Below, in pieces: positions 45,497 through 54,539 of a DNA stretch of 64,000 bases (positions are counted from its first letter, which is position 1; every line of letters starts with the position of its first letter). The DNA is from Marinomonas arctica (GTDB taxonomy: Bacteria; Pseudomonadota; Gammaproteobacteria; Pseudomonadales; Marinomonadaceae): assembly GCF_003259225.1 (NCBI RefSeq), contig NZ_QHJF01000010.1, forward strand, positions 1 to 64,000, written 5' to 3'. The notes below the pieces were generated by a model. The model saw only the letters and a program-made list of their open reading frames with translations, made no database searches and was not told the DNA's origin. Both the position numbers and the translations under genes were made by a program.

Positions 45497-46813
45497 TTAT
45501 TTCCACCAAAGGGCCAGCTCAGGGAAGAATATGACCAAGGCAAGTACCGCGATCTGCATTCCGATGAAGGGTAATAAAGAGCTGAAAATTTCACCGAGGC
45601 TGATGTCTTTGGGGGCAACAGATTTAAGATAAAATGCCGCAGGGCCAAAGGGTGGTGATAGAAAGGAAACCTGCATATTGAGACAGAAAACCACACCAAA
45701 CCAGATCGGGTCTAAGCCAAGACCAGTAATAATGGGGACGAAGATTGGCATGGTTAATAACGCAACACCGACCCAATCCAAGAACATCCCTAACACTAAC
45801 AAAATAACCATCATGATCATGATGGTGCCCATGACGCTGCCACCACTTAATGACAAGATGATCTCTTCAACGAAATCGATACCGCCCATGAGGTTATAAA
45901 CACCGACCAGCGCCGTCGCACCAATACCGATCCAGATGATCATGCCGCAGGTACTCATGGTCGCTTTGGCGCTGTCTTTTAGCATGGCAAAATTCAGTTC
46001 ACCGCGAATCGCCGCGCTAATCAGGATACCAACAACGCCCAGGGCAGAGGCTTCAGTGACCGAGGCGATACCTGTATAAATACTGCCTAATACCATCATC
46101 ACAGTCAGCAATGGAAACAGTAGTGCTTTGAAATAGTTGACGTCTTCGTCTGCGGCAAGCTCTTCTGCACTAGGAAGTGGGGCGTATTCTGGGTGAATAC
46201 GACACAAGATCAGCACATAAGCCATGTAGGCAAACGCTAGAATAAAAGCCGGTAAAAAGGCGGCTTTAAACAAATCGCCAATGGAAACGCTGGCGGTCAA
46301 GCCGTAAATAATCAAAACGATACTGGGCGGTAACATGGTGCCCAGTGCGCCACCGGCACAGGTCGTACCAATCGCCAATTTACGGTTATAACCAAGGCGT
46401 AGCATCTGCGGTAACGCTAAAATACCCAACAGGACGGTTTCACCACCAATCACGCCAGACATTGACGCCAAAACAACGGCGACCAATAAGGTTTGTATCG
46501 CCACACCGCCACGTAGTTTACGACCAAAGACTTTCATGGCATCGAACAGATCGCGAGCGATGCCTGATCTGTCTAATAATGCGGCCATTAAGACGAACAT
46601 GGGGACGGCAAGGAAAACATAGTCGCCAACAAAGCTGTATAGACGGCTGGTGATCAAAGGCAAGGCGCCAACACCAAACCAACCAATCGCAAAAATAAGG
46701 GCAACCAAAGCGGTAACAAAGGCTAATTGCATGCCAGTTAGCAACAATAAAATCATTGAGCCAAGCATGAGTAGGCTGCCGTAGCCTATTCCAATCGCGG
46801 ATAAATCAAACAT
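45497..46813 (-). CDS. TRAP transporter large permease (DctM), gluconate regulon
   Basis: 438 residues with ~12 membrane spans. DctM features: FLAVPMFVLMAALLDRSG near residue 70, GTTCAGGALGTMLPPSIVLIIYG near 152, IASVTEASALGVVGI near 258, SFLSPPFGPAAFYLKSVAP near 390. Its start overlaps the end of the dctQ gene by 8 bp. Lies between dctQ and gntK, so it probably imports gluconate or a related sugar acid (inference). Confidence 0.92.
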   Translation of the reverse strand: MFDLSAIGIGYGSLLMLGSMILLLLTGMQLAFVTALVALIFAIGWFGVGALPLITSRLYSFVGDYVFLAVPMFVLMAALLDRSGIARDLFDAMKVFGRKLRGGVAIQTLLVAVVLASMSGVIGGETVLLGILALPQMLRLGYNRKLAIGTTCAGGALGTMLPPSIVLIIYGLTASVSIGDLFKAAFLPAFILAFAYMAYVLILCRIHPEYAPLPSAEELAADEDVNYFKALLFPLLTVMMVLGSIYTGIASVTEASALGVVGILISAAIRGELNFAMLKDSAKATMSTCGMIIWIGIGATALVGVYNLMGGIDFVEEIILSLSGGSVMGTIMIMMVILLVLGMFLDWVGVALLTMPIFVPIITGLGLDPIWFGVVFCLNMQVSFLSPPFGPAAFYLKSVAPKDISLGEIFSSLLPFIGMQIAVLALVIFFPELALWWK

Positions 46814-47369
46814 CTTTACGTTTCCTTAAGCCATTTAATTCTTGTATTAAGTGCAAGGAAAACTGCACAAACATGATGCACAAAGTGGCAAACACCATAC
46901 CTTTTACCAAGGCAGGGAACACCGGATCCCAAGCCGATCCAGACGTTTCTAAACGCAAATCTCCTAATGGCGTAAACCAAGAGTCTTGTACCATTTGATA
47001 AGCCGCCCAACTAAGCAGACCAGAAAATAACAGCCCCATGATGTGATGAAAAACATTCAACCAACGGCGTGTGGTGTCAGAGACGAGGTCGTATATGAGT
47101 ACGACGCGAACATGTTTATTAATGGATAGGGCATAAATACCACCATAAATAAATAACATACCGCCAAGAAAAGAAGCTGTTTCATGTACCCACATGGTGG
47201 GAGCATTAAACACATAGCGCATCAACACTTCATAAAAAGAAATGGCTACGGTGAAAAGAAACAATAGACTGATGGTGTTGCCAAAAGTAAAAATCACCTT
47301 ATCTAACGTATTTCTAGGGCGTTCTGAACTATCGGGCGTCTCTGGATGAATTTCGTTTTTCATGATCAT
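46806..47369 (-). CDS. TRAP transporter small permease (DctQ), gluconate regulon
   Basis: 187 residues, four membrane spans. DctQ motifs: FYEVLMRYVFNAPTMWVHE near 46 and INKHVRVVLIYDLVS near 88. Start is ATG 47369 or 47363. Overlaps dctM by 8 bp. Confidence 0.88.
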   Translation of the reverse strand: MIMKNEIHPETPDSSERPRNTLDKVIFTFGNTISLLFLFTVAISFYEVLMRYVFNAPTMWVHETASFLGGMLFIYGGIYALSINKHVRVVLIYDLVSDTTRRWLNVFHHIMGLLFSGLLSWAAYQMVQDSWFTPLGDLRLETSGSAWDPVFPALVKGMVFATLCIMFVQFSLHLIQELNGLRKRKDV

Positions 47370-47383
47370 AATCCAATGAAAAT

Positions 47384-47419
47384 CAGGCGCCGATGCAATG
47401 TGTCATTGCAGGACGCCTG
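47384..47419 (-). terminator. Intercistronic hairpin between TRAP dctP and dctQ
   Basis: A compound stem (CAGGCG/CGCCTG outside, TGCAATG/CATTGCA inside) spanning 47384-47419, with a short T4 on the minus-strand side. It sits at the same place as the dctP/dctQ terminator of the other TRAP operon and probably lowers permease expression. Confidence 0.65.
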
Positions 47420-47447
47420 TTTGCAGGTTGAAAAGGTTTGTCTCAGA

Positions 47448-48464
47448 TTAGAGGAGATCGTTCTCTTCTAGGTATTTTGTAATAGAGTCATACACTTTTT
47501 GTGCGTTAGCAGAACCTTTGGCGAATTCAGCCCATTGAGTGCGAGCAATTTCACGGAACTTCTTACGCTCTTCAGCAGACCAATCATGGATAGTGATGTT
47601 TGGGTCCGCTTTGGCTGCTTTTACGGCGGCTTGATCAGCAATACGCAATTGCGTCGTCATGTCTTCAGAGAAGTCACGTACTGAAACCGTCAGGATAGCT
47701 TGAATATCCGCTGGCAGTGCGTCCCACTTTTTCTTATTCATTGAAATATCAATCAATGGCAACGAGTGGAAACCAGGCTGAACAGGGTGTGTTGCAATGT
47801 CGTTCATGCCCGCTTTTTGGTTGGTTGAGAAAACCGTGTAGTCAGCGGCATCGATAACGCCCTTGCTTAGACCGGTGAATACTTCAGATCCCGGTAAGTT
47901 TACTGGAGCGGCACCCGCTGCAGCGAATACACGTTGAACCAAACCTTCAGGTGCACGAAGTTTTAGACCTTTTAAATCCGCCACACTGTCTAGTGGAACA
48001 CGAGATACTAAAGACTCAACACCTGTTGTAGAACCGCCGATGAATTTCACACCATAAGGCGCATAAAGTTCATTCATTAGCTCGTAACCACCACCGTGGT
48101 TAACGTACTGAAGTAGTTGCTGGGTGTTTGACCATGCGCCCACTGTGTTACCAATTAGACCAAAGGCTGGATCTTTACCAGAGAAGAATTCAGTAGCAGT
48201 AATGTGGCCATCTAAAATGCCCATTTTAATGCCGTCTAAGGTTTCTGTGTGCTTAAAAATGCTGCCTACTGGAAGTAAATCAATTTGTACACGTCCCCCA
48301 GTCATCTCCTCGACACGTTGCGTCCATTCCTTTTGAACTTGGAAGTTTTTATCACCCGCTGGGTCAGAGGACTGAAACTTAAACTTGTAATCCGCTGCAA
48401 TCGCTGAGGTAGAAAGGATGCCAGCCATAGTCGCTGTTAGAATGGTGGTGCTGAATTTATTCAT
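47448..48464 (-). CDS. TRAP transporter solute-binding protein (DctP), gluconate regulon
   Basis: 338 residues; signal peptide to about residue 23 (TSAIAADYK). DctP fold with LKGLKLRAPEGLVQRVFAAAG near 165 (Arg of the LRAP motif binds the ligand carboxylate) and GLSKGVIDAADYT near 205. First gene of dctP-dctQ-dctM-gntK; two GntR operators lie 68-106 bp upstream. Ligand most likely gluconate or another aldonate (inference). Confidence 0.88.
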   Translation of the reverse strand: MNKFSTTILTATMAGILSTSAIAADYKFKFQSSDPAGDKNFQVQKEWTQRVEEMTGGRVQIDLLPVGSIFKHTETLDGIKMGILDGHITATEFFSGKDPAFGLIGNTVGAWSNTQQLLQYVNHGGGYELMNELYAPYGVKFIGGSTTGVESLVSRVPLDSVADLKGLKLRAPEGLVQRVFAAAGAAPVNLPGSEVFTGLSKGVIDAADYTVFSTNQKAGMNDIATHPVQPGFHSLPLIDISMNKKKWDALPADIQAILTVSVRDFSEDMTTQLRIADQAAVKAAKADPNITIHDWSAEERKKFREIARTQWAEFAKGSANAQKVYDSITKYLEENDLL

Positions 48465-48531
48465 GGTATTGCTTCCTATTGTTTTTTTTCTAAGAACCGT
48501 TTGTAGGAAAGTGCTTGGTTTTTTACGGTAT

Positions 48532-48547
48532 ATGTTACCGGTAACTA
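48532..48547 (-). promoter_or_regulatory. GntR operator 1 upstream of TRAP-gntK operon
   Basis: Plus-strand ATGTTACCGGTAACTA: central TTACCGGTAA is a perfect palindrome. The E. coli GntR site has the same ATGTTAC core. 68 bp before the dctP start. Confidence 0.78.
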
Positions 48548-48554
48548 AGTTGTT

Positions 48555-48570
48555 ATGTTACCGATAACAT
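48555..48570 (-). promoter_or_regulatory. GntR operator 2 upstream of TRAP-gntK operon
   Basis: ATGTTACCGATAACAT, nearly perfect palindrome with both outer arms kept. Its centre is 23 bp from that of operator 1, about two helical turns, which suits cooperative binding on one face. Confidence 0.8.
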
Positions 48571-48792
48571 TTCGGCTTCGTCAAGCCTTTGTCTGGGGAA
48601 TTTTGTGCTTAATCTTCAGATTATTGATTTTGAAAGATATTTTTGTGTGGGAGCTTGAGTGCGATAAACCAAGACTTTTGCCCCGTGAGTAGGGCAAATA
48701 GGGTGCTAGGTTACAAAATGTTACTCCTTTCTTTTCTATATCAAGTTAATGTTTAGAGTATTTTTTATTTAATAAGTGAAGGAAATTCTGGC

Positions 48793-50793
48793 ATGGCCCG
48801 TTGGGGATTGCGTGGTAAGTCGTTGTTTGTGTTGGCGAGTACGTGTCTTTTTGCGTTGTTAATTATTACGGTTATTGGCTGGTCTTTTGTGCAAAAAGGG
48901 CAGGAGTTGTCAGCCACAAATTATGCCAACAGTTTTACGCAGCTAAACTATCAGCGCATATTAACACCGGTATCAAGAGAAGTGGCTTTGGCCGAACGTT
49001 TTGCCAATTCAACGGTGGTAAAGACGTGGTTACAGCGTTCTGATGATCCAGTATTGGCAAATGCTTGGTTGGAAGAGACTCAAGGCTATCTCGATGCGTT
49101 TCAAAATCATGCCATGTTCATTGTGAATGATGCGACGGGGCAATATTATTTTGCGGATCAAGACAACCGCTTATCTCTTACACCAAAATACGCGTTAAGC
49201 GCTCAAAATAGTGCGGACAGTTGGTACTTTTCAACACGTCAGACGACAGTGCCTTTTGATATTAACGTCAACTACGATGAAGTATTAAAGGTCATGAAGG
49301 TCTGGATTAATGTACCTGTGCGTGATCAAGGGCAATTTATAGGCTTGGCGGGAACGGGCTTTTCGTTAGATGTCTTTGTGGCGCAATTTCTTGAAAACCA
49401 AGTACAAGGGGTAACCCCGTTTATTATTAATGCCGATGGTGTGATCGAAATTCATCCCAATGAAATGCTGGTCGCTAACAATGTGCAGACGAATCGTTCT
49501 GAAAAAGGCTCTATCTATGCGTTGCTAGATAACGAGGCATCTAAAAAAAGTGTAAAAGCCGCTTTAGCCAATGCCCGAAGCAGCGGGGCAAATGTCGTGA
49601 CAGTGAGTGTTCAGCAAGGTGGACATAAGCAACTCATGTCTTTTGTGTATTTTCCATTACTGGATTGGTTTGTGGTGACCAATGTGGATTTGGATAATGT
49701 GAGTATTTTTGACTCCAGTCTCGTGTTGCCTGCGGTGAGCGTGTTTGTACTGCTGTTAATTTTGTTGTTGATTGTGTTTGGTTTTGCGGTAGAGCGTTTA
49801 TTAATTGCGCCTATTCGTCAATTACAGCAGTCAGCGAAAACCATTGCCAGCGGCTCTTATGACGTGTCTTTTCATGTGGGTGGTAATGATGAAATGGGTG
49901 ATTTGAGTCAAACCTTTAATAAAATGGCTCAACAAGTTCGTAATCACACTCAGGAATTAGAAGAACGCGTCCAAGAAAGAACCGCAGAGCTGGAAGAAAG
50001 TCATGAGAAAATAATGGCAGCCCAGCGCAAAATAGGCGCCTCGATTGATTATGCGAGTTTGATTCAGAAATCCATTTTGCCTGATCGCCAGATGCGCCAT
50101 TTTTTAGGGGATGATCACAGTGTCATTTGGCGGCCCAGAGATGTGGTGGGTGGGGATTTTTATGTCTTTCATTCCACTGATGAAGGCTTCTTATTGGGAA
50201 TAGTCGATTGTGCAGGACATGGCGTCCCAGGTGCCTTAATGACCATGTTAGTCAGGGCGGCAATTGATTATTCTATTGTTCGCGTCGGCATTGCAGATCC
50301 AGCCGCGTTATTAAAGCTGATTGATGAAACATTGCGCTCCATGTTAAATGAAGAGATCAGTGCCAACAAGGTCGCTACCAATGCTGATGTCGGTTTGGTC
50401 TTTGTGCCTAAAAACGGTGATTTTATACGTTTTTCTGGCGCTAAAATTGCGTTGTATGGCAGTAACGGTGATGACTTTGTGAAGTATCATGCTGGCCGCC
50501 GTGCCCTGGGAGACCGTCGTTTAGGTGAATACGATAATACCGATTTGCCTATGTCTGGTTGGACTTACTATATGGCGACAGATGGCTTTTTGGACCAATC
50601 GGGCGGTGAGAAAAATTTTGGTTTTGGTAATCAACGGTTTGAAACCTTGATTAAAGCCAATGCGGCTTTGTCGTTAAAAGAGCAAGCTGAATCCTTTGAG
50701 TCTGCTCTAGACCAATACATGGGAGAGCAGCCACAAAGGGACGATATTACATTGCTGTTATTTCGATTTGACGTTAACAATACGCATTTATAA
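48793..50793 (+). CDS. siaA: PP2C-type phosphatase SiaA
   Basis: 666 residues (P. aeruginosa SiaA ~663). Membrane receptor-phosphatase: TM1 about 11-31, periplasmic double-Cache-like sensor about 35-300, TM2 about 312-334, HAMP to ~388, coiled coil, then SpoIIE/PP2C domain (430-660) with metal-binding acids in DVVGGDFY, DCAGHGVPGALM, ATDGFL and QRDDITLL. In Pseudomonas it dephosphorylates SiaC and so switches on c-di-GMP synthesis. First gene of siaABCD. Confidence 0.88.
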   Translation: MARWGLRGKSLFVLASTCLFALLIITVIGWSFVQKGQELSATNYANSFTQLNYQRILTPVSREVALAERFANSTVVKTWLQRSDDPVLANAWLEETQGYLDAFQNHAMFIVNDATGQYYFADQDNRLSLTPKYALSAQNSADSWYFSTRQTTVPFDINVNYDEVLKVMKVWINVPVRDQGQFIGLAGTGFSLDVFVAQFLENQVQGVTPFIINADGVIEIHPNEMLVANNVQTNRSEKGSIYALLDNEASKKSVKAALANARSSGANVVTVSVQQGGHKQLMSFVYFPLLDWFVVTNVDLDNVSIFDSSLVLPAVSVFVLLLILLLIVFGFAVERLLIAPIRQLQQSAKTIASGSYDVSFHVGGNDEMGDLSQTFNKMAQQVRNHTQELEERVQERTAELEESHEKIMAAQRKIGASIDYASLIQKSILPDRQMRHFLGDDHSVIWRPRDVVGGDFYVFHSTDEGFLLGIVDCAGHGVPGALMTMLVRAAIDYSIVRVGIADPAALLKLIDETLRSMLNEEISANKVATNADVGLVFVPKNGDFIRFSGAKIALYGSNGDDFVKYHAGRRALGDRRLGEYDNTDLPMSGWTYYMATDGFLDQSGGEKNFGFGNQRFETLIKANAALSLKEQAESFESALDQYMGEQPQRDDITLLLFRFDVNNTHL

Positions 50794-50804
50794 GGGGAGG
50801 TGAA

Positions 50805-51341
50805 ATGAGTTCGCCGGATTTATACGGGTTAAGAGAGCGTTTCGAAAAAGACAATATTTTATTGTGTTTCAATGGGCCAATTTCTCGCAGTTTGATAGAA
50901 GAAATAGGCAATGCGCTAAAGAATTATTTGAAGTCTGAGCAATTGTCACCCGCGTCTGCTTTAGATGTGTTTGCAGCCTATATCGAGTTGACGCAGAATA
51001 TTCGTCATTATGCGGCGTCATCGCAATTACCCGGTGCAGATACCGCCACCGTGATCGTCAGTCATTATGAGGGATGTTACCGAGTTGCCGCTGGAAACAT
51101 TGTTCGTGTAGAGGATGGTAGCGCGTTGGTGGAACGAATAGAATCTCTTGCTAAACTGGATAAGTCAGAGTTGAAAGCAGCCTATAAGACACAGCTTCGT
51201 CTGCCTCGTGATGAAGGGGCTGTGACGGGAGCCGGATTGGGGCTGATTGATATGGCGCGAAAATCATCAAAGCCCATGGAAGCCGCACTGAAAAATATAG
51301 ACGATGAAACGGCGTATTTTAGTCTAAGTATACAAATTTGA
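50805..51341 (+). CDS. siaB: SiaB family protein kinase
   Basis: 178 residues, strong GGGGAGG site. In P. aeruginosa SiaB is the threonine kinase that phosphorylates SiaC, opposing SiaA. Its GHKL-like ATP-binding residues are suggested by DVFAAYIELTQNIRHYA (near 60-76; Asn of the N-box) and GAGLGLIDMARKS near 145. 11 bp after siaA. Confidence 0.85.
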   Translation: MSSPDLYGLRERFEKDNILLCFNGPISRSLIEEIGNALKNYLKSEQLSPASALDVFAAYIELTQNIRHYAASSQLPGADTATVIVSHYEGCYRVAAGNIVRVEDGSALVERIESLAKLDKSELKAAYKTQLRLPRDEGAVTGAGLGLIDMARKSSKPMEAALKNIDDETAYFSLSIQI

Positions 51342-51351
51342 GACAATGACA

Positions 51352-51726
51352 ATGAATGATTTAGTAATAACAGGAACCGTGTCTTCTCCTAGCATAAAAG
51401 GCGATTGGCAAAACGGCATACTCTACATGGAAGGCGACTCTTACCCAGAGAATTCTTATGAGCTTTATAGCTCAATGGTGGCTTGGGTAATGGACTACTT
51501 GAAAGAAACCGCGTCACCACTGACGCTGGAATTGACCTTGTTGTATCTCAACACCAGCAGTATTAAGGTGATGATGGACATCTTTGATGAAATGGAAGAC
51601 GCCTTTCAAAAAGGTCGTCAAGTCGCGGTCAACTGGTACTTTGATGCAGAAAACGAACGCGTCGCTGAGTTGGCTGAAGAGTTCAAAGAAGACTGTACTT
51701 TTCCTTTTAATATCATAGGCAAATAA
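51352..51726 (+). CDS. siaC: SiaC phospho-switch protein
   Basis: 124 residues from ATG 51352; ATG 51346 is too close to the TGAG site. With this start the phospho-acceptor in LLYLNTSSIK is Thr68, the same number as in P. aeruginosa SiaC. Other matches: EGDSYPENSYELY near 27 and NERVAELAEEFKEDC near 101. Unphosphorylated SiaC binds and activates the cyclase SiaD; SiaB phosphorylation blocks this. Confidence 0.9.
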   Translation: MNDLVITGTVSSPSIKGDWQNGILYMEGDSYPENSYELYSSMVAWVMDYLKETASPLTLELTLLYLNTSSIKVMMDIFDEMEDAFQKGRQVAVNWYFDAENERVAELAEEFKEDCTFPFNIIGK

Positions 51727-52533
51727 ATGAAAACCGATTTCATTGAGCTTGAAAAAACCATTCATGACATTTTAGCTGTGCCTGAATATCGGGATCATCC
51801 TGCCAGTAAGGCGTTAAAGCAGCTATGGGAAATCAATCAAGATCAGTGGGATCGTATGGATCGTTTAACTCGGTTGTCTGATTCGTATCAAGACATGATG
51901 ATTCAACGGGAAAGAAGTCTCAGTGAACGTTTTGATAAACACTTACGCCAATTAGAAAAAATGACCCGAATATCGGATCGTTATCAGCGTAGTTTAAGAC
52001 AGCTTAATATTGAATTAGAGAAAACGTCACTGATTGATCCGTTAACCGAATTGCCGAATCGACGCATGATGATGAAGCGTTTATCTCAAGCCTTTGATGA
52101 GCAGTTGGAAGACGAATCGCAACACGGTGTGCGCATTGAGAATCTGACGGTGGCGATGATTGACATTGATTATTTTAAGAAGGTAAACGACGAGTTTGGC
52201 CATCAAGTGGGCGATGATGTGCTGATTGCTCTGGGTAAGTTAATGGAAAAAGCAGTGGATGGTCACGGTATTATTGGGCGTTGGGGAGGCGAAGAATTTT
52301 TAGTGATTTTACCCTGCCATAACATCAAGGACGCGTCTATCCTGATGGAATCCCTACGTGCAAAAGTGAATGCCTATTCGTTTAAAGCGGACGATAAAAC
52401 TGTCTCAACCAGTGTCAGTATTGGCATCGCGAGTTATCAAGACAAAGACACCATGGATGCATTATTGTCGAGAGCAGACAATGCGTTATATTTGGCCAAA
52501 TCACATGGCCGCAACAGTGTGATACTTGGTTAG
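51727..52533 (+). CDS. siaD: Diguanylate cyclase SiaD
   Basis: 268 residues. Starts directly after the siaC stop. N-terminal helical stalk (1-100, the SiaC-binding part in Pseudomonas), then a GGDEF domain with DPLTELPNRR (104-113), DIDYFKKVND (146-155) and the active GGEEF (187-191). I see no RxxD inhibitory I-site just before GGEEF (the segment is KAVDGHGIIGRW), so product inhibition may be weak. Makes c-di-GMP, promoting aggregation and biofilm in Pseudomonas. Confidence 0.9.
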   Translation: MKTDFIELEKTIHDILAVPEYRDHPASKALKQLWEINQDQWDRMDRLTRLSDSYQDMMIQRERSLSERFDKHLRQLEKMTRISDRYQRSLRQLNIELEKTSLIDPLTELPNRRMMMKRLSQAFDEQLEDESQHGVRIENLTVAMIDIDYFKKVNDEFGHQVGDDVLIALGKLMEKAVDGHGIIGRWGGEEFLVILPCHNIKDASILMESLRAKVNAYSFKADDKTVSTSVSIGIASYQDKDTMDALLSRADNALYLAKSHGRNSVILG

Positions 52534-52673
52534 CCCATAATCGTCCACCGTCATTCATTGCTTGTTTGGGGCAAGTTCTTATTCGTCTTTCTAGACATTG
52601 GTCTAAGAAGGGTTTTGTTGTCTATGATAAAAGCGCACACTCTTTTATACGTCGATAAAACGAGAATAATAAA

Positions 52674-54539
52674 ATGGCCGCCATAGACATCCCTGAAGTA
52701 CATAAATTTATCGAATCCATACCGCCTTTCTCAAGTCTAACATTACTCGAACGTAAGCACTTACTGACGGGGGTGACAATGTTATATGTGCGTCAGGGGC
52801 AGACGCTCATCCTAAAAGGCGATGCGGCAACCGTGCATTTGATTCGTCGTGGCGCGTGCGAAATCCGTACTCCAAAAGGCGGGTTGGTGGATCAAATTGC
52901 CGACGGTGAATGCTTTGGTGTGTCCAGTGTGATGGCACAAAACCCCGATGGTTTACAGGTGGTCGCCATGGAAGACAGCCTCGTTTATCGTTTTGACAAA
53001 GCACACTTTATGGAGACGCTAGAAAAGAGCGACGCTTTTGGGCTTTTCTTTGAGCACACGCGACATAACCGGCTACGCAAACTCTCTCGCAGTCAACGTA
53101 ACGAACTGGCATCGCCCGCCTTACAGTTGTCTACCCCAGTTACCCACATTATGACCCGCCAGCTGATTTTAGCTATGCCAGAAGAGACGGTGCAAACCAT
53201 TGCCATGCGTATGACCGAGGCTCGGGTCAGCTCGATTTTAGTGGTTGAGGAAGAACGCTTGCTGGGCATAGTGACAGATCGAGACTTGCGTTCACGTATT
53301 TTGGCATTAGGTGGTTCTTCAGATACGTTGGTCAGAGATATTATGACCCTACATCCTGTTAGTTTGACGCCAGACGCGTTAGTGATGCAGGCGCAGACTC
53401 TGATGAGCGAGAGCAATATACATCACCTGCCGATTGTTGATGAACAACAAAGAGCGGTGGGAATGCTCACCGCGGCAGACTTATTACGGCACCAAGAGCT
53501 CAGCCCGCTGTTATTGATCAATCAAATTCATCGTCAGCATGCCCTAGACAGCCTAGCCAATGTTTGTAAACAATGGCCGACCTTGATCATTAACCTGATT
53601 GTGACCGATATGAAACCAGCTGACGTAGGAAAGGTCATAGCGACGGTAAGTGATAACTTGACGCGTCGAGTGATTGAACTGGCGCTGGAGAAATTTGGCC
53701 CAGCGCCCATGGCGTTCCAGTTTTTAGTCTTCGGTTCACAAGCGCGCCGCGACCAATCATTGGGCAGTGATCAAGATAATGGCTTGATGTTAGAGCGTGA
53801 ACCAACGGCTACGGAAAGTCAGTACTTTGCTGATTTAGCGGAGTTTATCTGCCAAGGGCTCGCCCTGTGTGGTATTCGTTTGTGTCCCGGCAACATCATG
53901 GCCAGTAACCCAGAGTGGCGCAAGACTGAAGCTGGTTGGCGGCAGGTGTTTTCGGCTTGGATTAAAAGTGGCGCCCCCAGTGCTTTGCTTCATGCCAGCA
54001 TCTTTTTTGATATTCGTTGTGTCTATGGAAGTGAAGCGCCTGTTGATGCCCTCATTGCATCGATGCAACGGGACATTCAGAAAAATAGTGTTTTCCTAGC
54101 GACCTTAACACGCACGGCGTTGGCGACTAAGCCACCATTGGGTTTTTTCCGACACTTTTTGCTGGAATCGTCTGGTGAACACAAGCATCAATTGGATCTG
54201 AAACACCAAGGTTTAGCGCTGATTAATGATTTGGCTCGTTTGTACGGTTTGTCTTGTCAGACCTATCGGGTAGCGACATTGGATCGTATCGAGCAGGCGA
54301 TTCGAGAAAAATTGATCAGCACCGATACGGCCCGTAATTTGATCGACGCGTGGGACAAACTCAACGGTTTGCGCTTGGAGGTACAAAGCCAGCACTGGCA
54401 ATCGACCGGTAAAGCCAGCGCCTACTTGGATCCGAAAAATCTCAGCTCCTTAGAGCGTAAGCACTTGAAAACGACGTTTAGTATCATTAGCGATGTGCAA
54501 GATGTGGCGCAACAGCGCTTTTTAAGAGGGTACAGCTAG
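52674..54539 (+). CDS. cNMP-binding/CBS/DUF294 nucleotidyltransferase-like protein
   Basis: 621 residues, cytoplasmic. Order: cyclic-nucleotide-binding-like domain (about 10-120), two CBS domains (about 155-265; VTHIMTRQL, VRDIMTLHPVSL), DUF294 nucleotidyltransferase motif FGSQARRDQSLGSDQDNGL (near 350, GSx10-DxD type) and DUF294_C (about 450-610). Usually found with a DnaQ-type exonuclease, as here, and thought to act in signalling. Back-to-back with the next gene. Confidence 0.88.
   Translation: MAAIDIPEVHKFIESIPPFSSLTLLERKHLLTGVTMLYVRQGQTLILKGDAATVHLIRRGACEIRTPKGGLVDQIADGECFGVSSVMAQNPDGLQVVAMEDSLVYRFDKAHFMETLEKSDAFGLFFEHTRHNRLRKLSRSQRNELASPALQLSTPVTHIMTRQLILAMPEETVQTIAMRMTEARVSSILVVEEERLLGIVTDRDLRSRILALGGSSDTLVRDIMTLHPVSLTPDALVMQAQTLMSESNIHHLPIVDEQQRAVGMLTAADLLRHQELSPLLLINQIHRQHALDSLANVCKQWPTLIINLIVTDMKPADVGKVIATVSDNLTRRVIELALEKFGPAPMAFQFLVFGSQARRDQSLGSDQDNGLMLEREPTATESQYFADLAEFICQGLALCGIRLCPGNIMASNPEWRKTEAGWRQVFSAWIKSGAPSALLHASIFFDIRCVYGSEAPVDALIASMQRDIQKNSVFLATLTRTALATKPPLGFFRHFLLESSGEHKHQLDLKHQGLALINDLARLYGLSCQTYRVATLDRIEQAIREKLISTDTARNLIDAWDKLNGLRLEVQSQHWQSTGKASAYLDPKNLSSLERKHLKTTFSIISDVQDVAQQRFLRGYS

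Larger units (their letters stand above)
48465..48792. other. Divergent regulatory region between TRAP-gntK operon and siaA
   Basis: 328 bp without a gene. It holds the two GntR operators near the TRAP side. The siaA side (48571-48792) is AT-rich near the start codon but shows no promoter I would call. An AAGGA site lies at 48779-48783 before siaA. Confidence 0.55.
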
